Positions 9,715 to 20,826 of a DNA stretch of 64,000 nucleotides are shown here, one piece after another. This DNA comes from Neoechinorhynchus agilis (taxonomy: Eukaryota; Acanthocephala), in the NCBI GenBank assembly GCA_051530055.1, contig CM121342.1, forward strand, positions 806,001 through 870,000, given 5' to 3'. The notes below the pieces were generated by a model. The model was not told the DNA's origin. It searched no databases and saw only the letters and a list, made by a program, of their open reading frames with translations. Position 1 is the first letter of the stretch; every line of letters begins with the position of its first letter. Made by a program: the position numbers and the translations under genes.

Positions 9715-10970
9715 ATGCGACAAAATCAAGAAAAAACACACAAGCAAGAATTTGATCCAAATAGTCATGTTAAATGTAATGAGCAACAACAAGCTTGGAA
9801 TAATGAACAAATGCAAAATACTCAACCACAGCCAGTTACCCAAAACGTTGAGCCAAGTGACCGGCAACCTAATTTCGTAAGCAATCCTCCACAAAACTGG
9901 TACAGCCCTCAGACAGTGTCAATGGCCCACCAATTTCAACATCAAATCCCGCAATATCAAGCCATTAATACTGAACAGCAGGAAAGGTTCAACGTTGAAC
10001 AAAACGCTGCCCTTAATAACACGGTTGGGCTACATCAGCATAGGTGCCCACGAGTACCATCTGATCAACAGCAAAGAGCCGTGGAACAGACATTAGATTC
10101 GGAATACACTGAAGCTCGTAGGCGAACCCTGGAAGCCATGTAAGTGAACTTGACAGTTGTTGTTTATCTCAAATTCTAACCATTGCAGGAGAAGGTTAAC
10201 GGTTACGCATTTTATGCAATTACAGAATTCGCCGGAGTCCATCGAAGCGGAGCTGTTCAATGTTTCACCAAGCATGTCAGACTATCTTGTGAACACTGAA
10301 TTATTCATTTGCAATCTAAAGCTAGACCTTGACAGGAAGCTAAGAGAAGTCGGCAGGCGCCCGAATACTAAGTTACAGCAAGCTGCTGAAGCACAAGCTT
10401 GCGTCGGAATTTCCCAAAGCGCAGAAGAGGAAACGCGAAAAGAACCGTCCAGAAGAACTAAACGGTCAAAGAAGATTAGTGCAGAAGATGTCGTACCGGA
10501 GGACCTACGAGAATGGAAGCAATATTATTATATTGAATCTATAATTCCAATAATGGTAAAATTCGTTGAAATGGCCGACAAGGGAATCATCAAAGGTAAG
10601 ATATTGTAACTATTTGTTATCCGAAGCAAGTCTTTCTCTTATAACAAAATTAAAATTTCTAGGCCTTAAAGGTGATATCGTTGCTCGAACAATTGAAATA
10701 GTGAGGAAGTTCAAAGAGAGGTCACCGATAGAGGCTATGGATCTGGACCGAATTAGACGTTTTGTATGGGCCGAATTGATTCCAATGATGGCGGAACATC
10801 GAGTCCCGTACGAAGGACCAAGAGAAAACTTAAACCCCGCTCAAATGGATTATGTTACGATGCTGCACATTGTAGGCCGGAAAAAAGACGAGAAACAGAA
10901 GGACGAACGACCTATGGAGGCCGCAACGGGAACGATGGACAATGAGTGCGACAAAGTAGTGGAGCGATAA
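9715..10970 (+). CDS. Gln-rich protein of unknown family, three exons
   Basis: Exons 9715-10139, 10189-10595 and 10663-10970 join in frame to give about 379 residues. The introns are 49 and 67 nt with GTAAG donors and CAG/TAG acceptors. The N-terminal third is Gln/Asn-rich and low complexity. The middle has a basic nuclear-localisation-like patch (RRTKRSKK) and acidic stretches, and the C-terminal part (WKQYYYIESIIPIMVKF to HIVGRKKDEK) looks helical and folded. I do not recognise the fold; a nuclear or transcription-related role is only a guess from composition. The start is the first in-frame ATG. A TAA at 10968 ends it. Confidence 0.75.
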
Positions 10971-11099
10971 TAAAACGAGTAATAGTTCGGGTCCATTGTA
11001 GTATGGAAATTTTAAACCATCTTGTGGAATACTACTTAATTTTTCAGTCGCATGATTTATCAGGTTTTTTTCAATTTAAACTTGGCCGGGTTCGAGTTT

Positions 11100-11830
11100 C
11101 CGCCGTCTTACGGCTTCCTCGGTAATCTGCAAAGGCGCGTGGTTTGCAATACCAACTGAAATCCGTGACTTGATTAACTTTGAAACACAAATTCAGAAAT
11201 TTCAGATAACCCGATGGTTTGTCTCGCGTCACCTTTAATTCCTCTATTGGGATCCATAGAATTCAACCTCCTCTCCATGTTATCGACCTTACAATCCTCT
11301 CTTCAGGTGAACAGCAAATCATCCACATAGCGGAGATAAATTTGGCTCGACGTTAAATGTGGGAAGATACGTTGCTTTTCCAAATCATCGAGGAAAAGAA
11401 TTGCCAAGATGGGAGCAAGGCTGTTTCCCATTTACCGTCCACGGATTTTTTTATAAAGTCGGTCTTTATATCGAATGAAGTTTCACTCTTAAATTTTTCG
11501 AGTCAATCGAATCATGTCCGCCAGTAGCATTCCGAATAGGTTTTAAGTTCGCTTTGTTCTCATCCAACCACTTCTCGAGTGCACGAACAGCTCCCTCATT
11601 GTCGATGTTCGTATAGAGACAAAATCAAAAGGCATAACCTGGCTACCATTTAAGTCATTGCATCGAGCATTCAGAAAATTGAGTAAGTCCTCCACATTCC
11701 GCAAATATGAATTTGTTCCCTAGAGCAGTAGGCTAATCGCCATCACCATTAAGTGAGATAATCGGTGCGCTGGTCCATTGATTACCGAAATAATTGGTTT
11801 GCATTTAAGCGCGGGCCGACCGAACATAAT
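11100..11830 (-). mobile_element. Penelope-like reverse-transcriptase relic
   Basis: The minus strand encodes MGNSLAPILAILFLDDLE (about 11376-11430) and IYLRYVDDLLFT (about 11310-11345), the PLE-type motifs 4 and 5, with further reverse-transcriptase-like sequence upstream to about 11830. The GNSLAP and RYVDD versions differ from the GSPLAP element at 5777-7331, so it is a second PLE lineage. It is degraded, with the parts in different frames. Confidence 0.7.
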
Positions 11831-12660
11831 GTGGAAAATTTATACTTATCCAAGCTTTATTTTGTAAACTAGGATTTGTTTTCTAAAAGTAGACATTTGA
11901 TCGCTGATCGTTTCACGAGTATGGCAGTGTCGAAATTACATTCCAGGAGCGAAGTGGCGATATTAATGATGAGATTGACTTGAGTTTGTGAATGTTTTAA
12001 GAAATCACTCTTGAATTTTCTGCGCAATTGTAAACTGGGTGATAAAGTCGCAGACGATAAATTTTGCTTTCATACACTTGCTTTTAACTCAATATCATAG
12101 ATCGTTGTTGTGAAACAGTCATTGTCAATGAATTAAATGTTTGAGAATAAAATTTAAAAATAAAAAAGAATGAATTCGTTCGAAAATAAAAACATCTAAT
12201 TGAACGAGGCTAGATTTAATCAAATAAGAATAAATTGATGTCTCTAGTGTCGTATTTTGATTGGTAATACCTAACAAATTTCGCTAATAAAGTCAAGTAA
12301 TAGAAAGATTAGTTATATCATGAAGCTATTTTCTCAATAAGCATGCATAAACGTTTAAAGAGTAGATAGTCTCACGCGACATAATTGCTCATTTTTTAAA
12401 GCTGGAATAAAACATTAGCGAAATCGACAATGTTTTCAAAAAGAACTGTGTACTCGCATTGAAGCTTAAAAACAAAACAGCAATTACAAAATTCACCAGT
12501 TATCTAAATAATATTGATACGCGTGATAAAACATCTCGAGTATATAAGCAAGTCATGAGCGCTCACATGGATACAATTTCTTACCATGCTAACACTTCAA
12601 CATCCCTCTGTCGATATTGCTTTTCCTTTGAATTAAGTTTTCAGAAATCTTTCTAGTCTG
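11831..12660. other. AT-rich intergenic sequence
   Basis: I see no gene, RNA or repeat that I can support here; a 65-codon frame at 12459-12656 has no coding character I trust. Confidence 0.4.
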
Positions 12661-12670
12661 TTTAAGATCA

Positions 12671-13732
12671 ATGAATGAAAACGGCAGAAGTTCACAGATT
12701 CCATCATCGATCGGGGATCACCTACCTTCTTAAGCGATAACTAATCAAACTGATCAGGCTGAAAAAGAAATAAAACAGGAACCATTCAGCCCAAGTTCAG
12801 AGTCACAGGGTGCTCTTAAAAAAGAGCAGCAACATCCGTCCACGCCGACTTATTTCAAACAAGAACACCAGAAAATAAATGATCGAAATCAATCCTTTCA
12901 ATCGAATCAGAATTACGAAAATCCTACGGGTCCAATCAGAAATCGATACGTCTGTGCAGAATGCGGATGTTATCGACACCAAGCAATGTTGCCAAGGATG
13001 GGACGATTTGTGAATACGGGACCGGAGCTAAACCAGTTCTATCCACCAATTCAACGTCCAACATTCGGACCCTATTTTCATTATGGAGGCGGACACCATA
13101 TCTTCTCAAATAATCTTCCGAATCAACAATTGCCTCCGAACGTCGAATTCGCCTATCGATCGCCAGATCCACCACTCGAGATGTTTAGTCAAATTCGGGG
13201 CATGCCGCCGTATAATATTTTATCCCAAATGCCACCATTATTACAAATGCATTGCCTTGGTTCAACTCAACATGGACAATTTCCACAGTCCAATATCGAT
13301 CCTGAATTCGGAGTATTTCCGATGCCAATGCAGCAGCTCGCCATGCTCGCTCAAAACAAATTGTTTAGCGAGCAATCTCAATATCAAGTTCAACCTCGAA
13401 AACCAAAAAAAACCCACAAATTTTCCAGCATAAATGAACGTGTTCAAAAGGTGCAAGCAAATGTTCAACACGTCGTCAAAGCTGAACCGCAATACCGACA
13501 GAAGGTGTCCAATCTTCAAGTAGACGATGACAATACAGATACAACAAATCAATCCGAGGATGATGATAAGGAATCAATTACCGAAAGTGCGATGTTAGAG
13601 GCTTTGATCAATGAATCGATATCTGACGACACAAAGGATGCTTTCGATTCTGACGACACAAAGGATGCTTTCGATTCTGACGACACAAAGGATGCTTTCG
13701 ATTCTGACGACACAAAGGATGCTTTCGATTAA
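12671..13732 (+). CDS. Gln/Pro-rich protein with C-terminal acidic repeats
   Basis: From ATG 12671 the frame meets one TAA at 12731-12733 and is then open to the stop at 13730. A 45-nt intron at 12690-12734 (weak GTTCAC donor, CTTCTTAAG acceptor) removes that stop in frame, so I favour a spliced gene of about 338 residues; a nonsense mutation is the alternative. The protein has two sumoylation-type motifs (IKQE and VKAE), one short Cys cluster (CAECGC), a long Pro/Gln/Asn/Met-rich middle, a basic patch (PRKPKKTHK), an acidic segment and four identical SDDTKDAFD units at the C terminus. Composition suggests a nuclear regulator, but I do not recognise the family. Confidence 0.62.
13622..13729 (+). 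repeat. Four perfect 27-bp coding tandem repeats
   Basis: Units begin at 13622, 13649, 13676 and 13703 and are identical at DNA level. Each encodes SDDTKDAFD, and the stop codon follows the last unit directly. Identity of synonymous positions says the array expanded or was homogenised recently. Confidence 0.98.
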
Positions 13733-13739
13733 AGATTCC

Positions 13740-14235
13740 AGAGACAACAAAATATTAGAAAACTTTGCAATTTGGGTTTGCTAGTGTTCTAGAAGCACAA
13801 TTTTCGGTATCTGTGCGTTGCTTATTTAACCCAAACAACAAAAAATAGAAACGAAGGAAAAAACGATTGGCTTTACCTAAGAAATAATTTTGACAACTAG
13901 AGTGCCCAACATCTTCGAACAGCGAAAAACAACAAACAAAGAATCAAGACAGTCTTTCAGATAGAATGAAGTGTAGAAAAATACACTGATATTGATATTC
14001 CAGATCGCATCTATGGCACAACGTATCCCTGCTCTTGACGACTGATCGCTCTTTCTTATATGTGAAAATCAGAGCGGCGATCACGTTTTTTAAATGGACA
14101 TCAGCGATCAAAGATTAGTGATCTTAAAAGGACCCTTAGTGACTTTGAGGATTTCAAATATGGCATCATAAATATCGATATATCATCGAATTCCGAAAGG
14201 AAAAATTCGACAATATTGTTCTCACTTTCCAAGAT
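13740..14235. other. Intergenic sequence
   Basis: No gene or repeat is supportable here beyond the presumed 3'UTR of the upstream gene. Confidence 0.4.
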
Positions 14236-14237
14236 AT

Positions 14238-15262
14238 TCTCACCTCTTCAGTCAGATCTCTATTGAGGTTGTTTGCTGTAAGATTTTTATTGTATACTAT
14301 GTTAAGTTTTTGTTGTTTTGCAAGTAGATAGTAGGCTGTGGTAATGCGGACAGGGTCAGTGCATGATTAGATTTATTGCCTTCCTTTCTTGAGTTTGATC
14401 CTTTATGTACGGCTTCAAGGACTAATGTTCTTGTCAGGAGAAGTTCAGTGCAAATAAAAGACACATTATGGAAGTTGCTGGTACTTCACAATAGCCGAGG
14501 ATTTGTCGAACCTACGACAAGCCTGTCTATGTTGAACAACTCTATTTTTGACCACTCGTAATGTCTGCCTTACGCAAACCTTCTTGCATTGTGAACAAGG
14601 GATATTGTATACACCATTCATAGTATCTTACCTGTGTTTTATTCTGAGTGTACCAGCTACAATTTCTCTAGATTTGGTGTAGAGTATCAAGTTTCTCGTT
14701 CTATGTTCAAGCTTACAGAGTATACGGTACGCATCATCAATAAAAAGAGGTAAGCACTGCAAATATTTGAAGCCCGTCACTAGTTTCTCGTACTTTTCTA
14801 CAACCCGTTAACATGGCTCGTCTAATACCCAATTTAGTGATCCAGTCTGGGTACCTTCTGTCCCTCAAGACTGCTGATTATCTTCTCCTCCTTGTACCAT
14901 GCCTTAGTACTAGACGCAATAGACTTAGCTTTCCTGAAGTACGATACTGTTATAGTATTTTTGCTTTTCATGGGATAATGGCTCAACCTGTAAAATAGGC
15001 CCGATGGAATATATTTGGTTTCCGGTAAACCTGTGTGCTAATAGTATCATCGTCGTATCTTTTGACACTAACCTTAAGCAATGCTATTGTTCCATCTTCA
15101 CTTTTTGGAGTCATAGTCCATTGTATTTTCCTATCTTCACTTTCGGGGTTTCACTTTGTGTCTTTAAGCTAACATCATCTTTCGAGAACGTAACATGATA
15201 CATGATAAAAATTCAACAGTAAACAAACGCAACAGAGAAATCTGACTGAAGAAGTGAGGAAA
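14238..15262 (-). mobile_element. Penelope-like element with inverted terminal sequences
   Basis: The ends are inverted copies: CTCACCTCTTCAGTCAGATCT near 14240-14260 and its complement ATCTGACTGAAGAAGTGAGG near 15239-15258. These resemble the PLE termini at 8787-9009. Between them the minus strand encodes NGVYNIPCSQCKK and VVQHRQACRRFDKSSAI (about 14490-14640), a PLE GIY-YIG domain. The reverse transcriptase is not recognisable, so this is a short relic. Confidence 0.65.
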
Positions 15263-15264
15263 AT

Positions 15265-15735
15265 AGTAGATTGAGGAATAATTCATTGAGCGGGGGGGGA
15301 GTATACCTCGTCAAATTAAAGTTATTTATCGTGGTTACTTTAAACGTTTGCCGTTGAATGTCTATTACGCGTCACAGTCTCAGGTTTTTCTCCTTATAGT
15401 CGCCCTATTTTTTTATCAAACTTCTCATCTTCGTATTCCACCGTAGATTCCGTCAGCATTTCCTCTCCTTAAAAACCACCTATTTAACTTGGTGAAAAAA
15501 CGGCCGAGGAATTCACATCCCGTTTTAACAATCGAACAAGAGCGTTTTAAATCACAATTATAAAGAACGCTGGTAAAGTGATAACACTATCAAAATAAAA
15601 AATTATGTACGAGATCCAATTCAAAAAAGCTTTAATAATAATATCGTTTTCAATGGTATTTAAAAGTTGGCTTCAGCTCACCATTTTTAAATTCTAAACG
15701 CATTACGGGTTTTTTTTCATTCTATCGATAGTGCG
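15265..15735. other. Intergenic sequence
   Basis: No coding or repeat feature seen; contains a G8 homopolymer near 15292. Confidence 0.4.
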
Positions 15736-15821
15736 GATGAAATGATCGGAGAAGAATATCCTACAGTTCACCCACCTTTACGACCACGTTGGCTCTATTT
15801 TCCGAGAGACCATAAACAAGT

Positions 15822-16424
15822 TCATTTAAGGGTATACAGTTTCCCATTTTTATCACTCGCATTTCCGGTCCCATGGCGATCATATTGCAAAAATGATTTG
15901 ATACCAGCAATTTCTTTCCAAGTCAACGCGATTGATTCTTGAGCAGCGGCATCGTCTGGAAACCTGGTCCAGAGAGTGACCTTATCCTTTCGTTCAAAGG
16001 AATTCGCATTACTTCGTATTTGAAACCGAACCCCGCAAATGAGGTCACTTCCGTCCTTCTCCAACTGCGAGCCAATAAGAGCCATCAATGTTTCGAGCCA
16101 AATCGAATCTAATTCATCAGCCTGACGAATGACTAAAATCCATGAACCACCATCCACGTTCATCGGATCTTCCCACGTAGGTTTAATTCCATCGCGGAAA
16201 AAGTAATAGTCACATCCTCGTGGTAAGTGCCTCGGTAACTTTACATGATTCAGAAGTCGCCAGAATTCGATAACGGTTCCGACAGTACACAGCTTTCGCA
16301 AATCAGAATCCCATAGGCTAGAACTTGAAGATGGATCAGGGTCCCGAACCCATAAACTCCATTTATGAATCAACGGATAATCAACACCGACATCTACCCC
16401 CTTCGCTCCATGGCCGTCTTCCAT
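15822..16424 (-). CDS. eIF4E: Translation initiation factor eIF4E
   Basis: This binds the mRNA 5' cap and recruits eIF4G in the cytoplasm. The 200-residue product covers the whole eIF4E fold: HKWSLWVRD near residues 20-28, the cap-stacking Trp equivalent to human W56 (W38), the eIF4G/4E-BP dorsal-surface Trp (FWRLLNH, W55), the second cap Trp with its Glu (PTWEDP, W84-E85), and IWLETLMALIG. The basic loop after CGVRFQIR is a few residues longer than usual. Retention of both cap tryptophans points to a class I eIF4E rather than 4EHP. The frame stays open upstream of the chosen ATG to about 16530 without another ATG; the chosen ATG has A at -3 and G at +4. No intron. Confidence 0.93.
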   Translation of the reverse strand: MEDGHGAKGVDVGVDYPLIHKWSLWVRDPDPSSSSSLWDSDLRKLCTVGTVIEFWRLLNHVKLPRHLPRGCDYYFFRDGIKPTWEDPMNVDGGSWILVIRQADELDSIWLETLMALIGSQLEKDGSDLICGVRFQIRSNANSFERKDKVTLWTRFPDDAAAQESIALTWKEIAGIKSFLQYDRHGTGNASDKNGKLYTLK

Positions 16425-16892
16425 CTTCGTTTGCAATAAACGTGAATTTCCGGAAAAAATAAAATTCCCGTGACGCCACTCACGCACGGAAGAATCATAG
16501 ACGTTTTTTTTGCAAAATCGTTACTGCCGCTTAATTGCCATTTTGTTGTTTTTTCCGCAAAATCCGTCTCGCTGTATTTCTAAAGTATCAACTGTTTGCG
16601 CCATAAACGTGCACATTCTTGCGCGTAGCGCATTGTTTTTATCGCTTTTGCTAATTATCAATAATAACATTTTAGCGCATTTAGATAAAAAGACGTAAAA
16701 AATAAGTTAAAGCAAATTCCATCGAAGTTTTATACTCTTTTAACCTCTGCCTTCCAATTACTTTTTTCATAACTCCATGATTTTAAGAGTTGCTTTAAAA
16801 TGAACACTTTCTGTGTTGAAGTTGAGGCCTTTTTCACGACTGGTTCTTTTCCTTGGGCACACAACCCACCGATATAAGTCAAAGATGCGAAT
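16425..16892. other. eIF4E upstream region
   Basis: Presumed promoter and 5'UTR of eIF4E followed by AT-rich sequence; no separate gene supported. Confidence 0.4.
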
Positions 16893-17200
16893 GAATCACT
16901 TGATAACCTGAACAATACCGTTATGAGTTTGTACATCCCTTTGGATTCTCAGATACCTCCATGTGACGGGACTCATCAGTGACTTTATTCCCTTCAGCGG
17001 CATTTCGTTCTTTCCCTGAACCAGATCGGTAAGCTGTGTGCTCAAGCAAAATTTATTAGTCGTGGAAAAGGCCACACTTAAACAGAGAATAAATGTAACC
17101 GGCTAGCCAGACTTAAAAAATTAAACACTTTCTTGATTGTAGCATTATAAAAATTATTTCTGCATAAGGTTGAGGTCATTTTCCTTATGATAGAAGTGTA
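16893..17200 (+). repeat. Diverged third copy of part of the inverted-duplication arm
   Basis: This stretch aligns with 2018-2320 of the left arm (and its counterpart near 48045-48350): shared blocks include AATCACTTGATAACCTGAAC, CTCAGATACCTCCA, CATTTCGTTC (one mismatch) and AAACAGAG. Identity is clearly lower than between the two arms. Confidence 0.6.
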
Positions 17201-17689
17201 TCCTTGATCAAATCTATCCTGCGAGACTTAGCGAACATCTCATTGGATTTTCCTAAATTTTAAATAATTTCCTAGTCAGAATTTTTTAATCGATTTTTGA
17301 AAGGAAGAAAATGTTTCATGGGCATGTTTCTAATTTTCTGATCTTATATTTGTTAATCTTCAACCTGAAATTAACGGTTAATGCCGAACTCTTCATGTGG
17401 AATATTTGTACCGAGAAACTTCTTAAATGGACTTTGTTTTGTATCCATCATTATTCATAAACATCGTCGTTCTTTAGAAGTAATCTAATTTGTTGACGAA
17501 TGACTTATACACTTGTTTTTGTTTTCAAATTGTTGTTCCCTTTGAATATATACCTTGCAACAGAATGTCTTTGTTTTAACCTCTCTGGTTGCGCCAACCG
17601 GAAAAACAATCTTTTTTGGGTAGTTTCCAAGCAATAAGACGGTTGCAGTTTTTAGAGCATGAAAGATTTTTTAAAGCAAAATGTTTAAA
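17201..17689. other. AT-rich intergenic sequence
   Basis: Nothing supportable seen. Confidence 0.4.
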
Positions 17690-17875
17690 GTTTCTTCTTT
17701 GGTTTCGGGTCATTTGGTACCACGGCACAGGACCTCGTCAAGCAATTGTCTAAGAGATTGAGACGAATCACTGGCGATCCGAGATCAGGAGCATTCCTCC
17801 TACAAAACATAAGTCTAACGAGGGAACACTGCATCCGTCCTTTCGAACGTTTAAATCAGGACGGCAGCTGAGCGA
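17690..17875 (+). mobile_element. LINE family A 3'-end fragment
   Basis: Plus-strand translation near 17706-17820 (DLVKQLSKRLRRITGDPRSG, then AFLLQNISLT) matches the conserved end of the LINE at 31690-33015. Flanks 17880-18190 hold nothing I can name. Confidence 0.5.
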
Positions 17876-18204
17876 TCCAATACTTCAAAAAATGATTAAA
17901 AACTTTTTTAAATAGCCATTTTGTTTAAAACCTGTTATTAAACTTTAGAACAATAAGCTTCAATTTTAAACAACGGAATTTAATATAAAAATATAAATAA
18001 AGTTGTCGTGTTAAAGAAATTCATGAGTTCCAGGTAATTTATGAATATTTCTTAAAGTATTTTTCAACTATACGCCTTTCGAGCCAATGCTTTTTGAGAA
18101 ATAATTGAAAGTTTTAAAAGACCAATAAAATCTACACTCCTACGAATTCATAAAAAAATTAAGTATGAGATTGGAAAATTACACATCATATCTTTATTTT
18201 AGAT

Positions 18205-19275
18205 ATGGTTATGCCTCATCCTCCAAGTTTGAAGAATGATTCGAATAAGTGCTTCGTGAATAGCAGTCTTCAAGCATTGTTCTATAATCGTCCGCTCTGC
18301 CGATGGATATTTGCCTATACGGAAAAGAGGTGCGCACCAATGGAAGAGGGGACAAAGTTTTGTCTTAAATGCGAGATGAAAAGAATCTTTGCCAGCATGA
18401 GGAAAGCAAGAGATCGGCCAATCGATGCAGCAAGCAATTTGATTAAACAACTCTGTCGTTTTGGGAATTTCACTTTCAATCAACAGTCAGATGCCAATGA
18501 ATTTATGCTTATATTATTGGATCGAACGATGAAGTCTTTTCGAGAATACCATGAACAAGAATTCTGTGCCTACTGGTCGAATGGTCGTCGTGGATACAAG
18601 TTGAATTTCGATATAGAGTACCGGTGTCCGGAATGTAACGAGATAAATTCAGGATCTGAGGAGTCCGACATGGTTCCAGTTTTCGCAAACGGGCAACCGC
18701 AGCATCTCAATCACATTCTCGATGAGTATATCGGTAAACCGAATCGATGTGACAAACGATGTGAACGCTGCGGAAATCAAATGGATCAAATACGAAAAAT
18801 CCGAAACACTCCGGACAGTCTGATCTTCACCATTTTCCCAGATATTCATCATCTCAGAGAAGGACATCGAGTTACGATTCCGGTTCGTTTGGACTTAACG
18901 AATTTCTGTCAAGGTCACAATGTCCGGTACCACTTGACCTCGGCGGTATTGCATCATTCGGATGTTACTGAGTATGGACACTACACGTCCATCGTTCGTC
19001 ATGATCGCCAAAGTTGGTTCACAGTTAGCGATCAATTGGTAAAACAATTAAATCCGGGTTCCACATCAGAATCATTTAAAAGAGCTTATGTCGTCATATA
19101 CCAAATAGCTTTAGCAAAGGACCCGGAAATCCTTCCCAAAACAGCCGTAAAAAGAAAACGAAGAGCGTCTATAAGCGATGGAACCGATTCGTCCACAAAT
19201 AGCAATCGATGCAATGAATGGCAATATATGAAGTCACCAAAAAGAATGAGGGGCTTAATCACGAGATTGCGTTAG
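18205..19275 (+). CDS. Ubiquitin-specific protease (USP, peptidase C19)
   Basis: This cysteine protease removes ubiquitin from proteins. The 356-residue product is a nearly bare USP catalytic domain. The Cys box is NKCFVNSSLQAL with nucleophile Cys16; the His box is EYGHYTSIVRH with His259, and Asp276 lies in WFTVSDQ. Two CxxC pairs (CPEC and CERC) form the usual zinc-binding fingers. FNQQSDANEFMLILLDRT is the QQDAxEF box. A basic tail (KRKRRAS and SPKRMRG) suggests nuclear entry. The start codon lies 2 nt after an acceptor-like TCTTTATTTTAG, so either a 5'UTR intron or trans-splicing precedes it. AATAAA at 19304-19309 is the likely poly(A) signal. The closest subfamily is not clear. Confidence 0.93.
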   Translation: MVMPHPPSLKNDSNKCFVNSSLQALFYNRPLCRWIFAYTEKRCAPMEEGTKFCLKCEMKRIFASMRKARDRPIDAASNLIKQLCRFGNFTFNQQSDANEFMLILLDRTMKSFREYHEQEFCAYWSNGRRGYKLNFDIEYRCPECNEINSGSEESDMVPVFANGQPQHLNHILDEYIGKPNRCDKRCERCGNQMDQIRKIRNTPDSLIFTIFPDIHHLREGHRVTIPVRLDLTNFCQGHNVRYHLTSAVLHHSDVTEYGHYTSIVRHDRQSWFTVSDQLVKQLNPGSTSESFKRAYVVIYQIALAKDPEILPKTAVKRKRRASISDGTDSSTNSNRCNEWQYMKSPKRMRGLITRLR

Positions 19276-19309
19276 TGGAGGTCGATGATGTACGATTAAT
19301 ATAAATAAA

Positions 19310-19647
19310 ATTACCTTTAAATGGGTGATTACAACATTCGAATTCGCCAAGATTTTTCGATTGGTTGCTTATTTTAAATCGGAATTCAAATTACGAAGCA
19401 ATGAAAAATACAGAACTCTGTTTGCAGGCAATATTTATGCATTCTAGAATAGTTGAACACACAAATTTCTCCGATTTCACGTACCTTTTTCTAATTTCAA
19501 TCGAAATTTCCTCGGTTCATTTCCTTCTTGGATCGAACCAACTTTCAAAGAGCTCTCCTTATTACAATAAACATTCCATCTTTTTCGGAATGAATATGAT
19601 TGTCAAATTCAAATTTTCGATTCGCTCCCGGCTTTACAAGGAATTCG
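19310..19647. other. Intergenic sequence
   Basis: No feature I can support lies between the USP poly(A) signal and the LINE that follows. Confidence 0.4.
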
Positions 19648-20728
19648 ACCTGCTCCGATTTTGGTCTGAACTTGTTGCAGATCCGCCGGCTCGAATCTTA
19701 TCTTCACAATCGCAAACAATACGTTCACTGCCGTTCAACCTCCTCTATCAGCATATCCCTCACCAAATGCGTACCTCAAGATGCTGTGCTGTCACCGCTA
19801 CTTTTTAATATTTTCCTAAACGACCTCAAACCTCTCTTCTCTCATTCTATACTCTTCTTATAGGCCGACGATCTTACCCTCATCACTAAATCACCAGCCC
19901 ACCTCTCCCTCTTCTTAACCTCTAACGAAATCACACACATAATAAATTTCTGCACCAATCACAAACTCCACTTGAATTTCTCTAAATGATTCAAAATGAT
20001 CCCCCTCATTCTCTTGCTGCCATACATCCCACCCGAGCTTCTAAAGGACATCCAACGAGTCACCCCCCTAAGAATTCCGGGTCTCCAATTTCAATCAAAC
20101 TTGAAATGGGACTCGCACATTTCACTCTCTCCCTCTAATACAACGCTTTTAAAATTTATCTTCTCAAACGCCTAGGACATTTAGGAATTCTTTCACCCGA
20201 TCTCTACAAATTTTATTTCAGCTTTGCAACCTATCCAAATCTTAAATCCGTCGTCTTGAAATGTTTCATAAAAGAGCATCTAAAATTTGCATAGCTAACT
20301 TTCTCCCTCTCACCGAATGCTTTGATACTACTTTCATAAAACAATCAAAACACCTCTCAACCCTACCACCACAATTTCTTCCACATATCGCTCCCTTTTC
20401 ACACGAGCACAACACTCGTAATCCTAATTCGATTCATCCTCCCTTGACCTCGCACATCACCATACCTACGCTCCTTTTCCCATGCTGCCCAATCTTCTCG
20501 GATATCATAAAATGAAATGAATCTGAGCAAATAATGCAAAAAATAACCACCAATTCTCACCAGAACGGACCTTCCAACCCTACCGGATGTTCTAACATTA
20601 ACGGGCTCGAAATCCACTATAAAATCAATAGCCAGATTTCTTTATCCAATCAGAACTCAAGTGTTTATGAGGACCCAAGGGTACGTGGGTCCTCTTCTTT
20701 GTGCATTAACAAATAAAACGCGTTATTA
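19648..20728 (+). mobile_element. LINE family C, 5'-truncated copy 1
   Basis: The sequence from CCTGCTCCGATTTTGG to the tail near 20728 matches the inverted copy at 27080-28545. It encodes the reverse-transcriptase stretch DFGLNLLQIRRLESYLHNRK, LSPLLFNIFLNDLKPL and an ADDLTLIT box in several frames. Its 3'UTR contains the shared GAGGACCCAAGGGTAC and ends in an A-rich AACAAATAAAACG. Confidence 0.82.
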
Positions 20729-20732
20729 TACC

Positions 20733-20789
20733 GTTCGCCCAACGTTTATCGAACGGTCTACGAATTAGTTGCTGCAAACGGCAGTGTAC
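20733..20789 (+). repeat. Upstream flank shared by both fucosyltransferase copies
   Basis: CAACGTTTATCGAACGGTCT and its surroundings match 41985-42043 upstream of the second copy. In that copy it joins the coding region directly; here about 670 bp intervene. Confidence 0.8.
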
Positions 20790-20826
20790 GGAAGTAAAAA
20801 TTAAAATCGGTGCTGTGCCTTTCTAG

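Noticed and set aside
12459-12656. 65-codon frame before the Gln/Pro-rich gene
   Set aside because: Ends before the gene's ATG, in AT-rich sequence, with no link by splicing that I could find.
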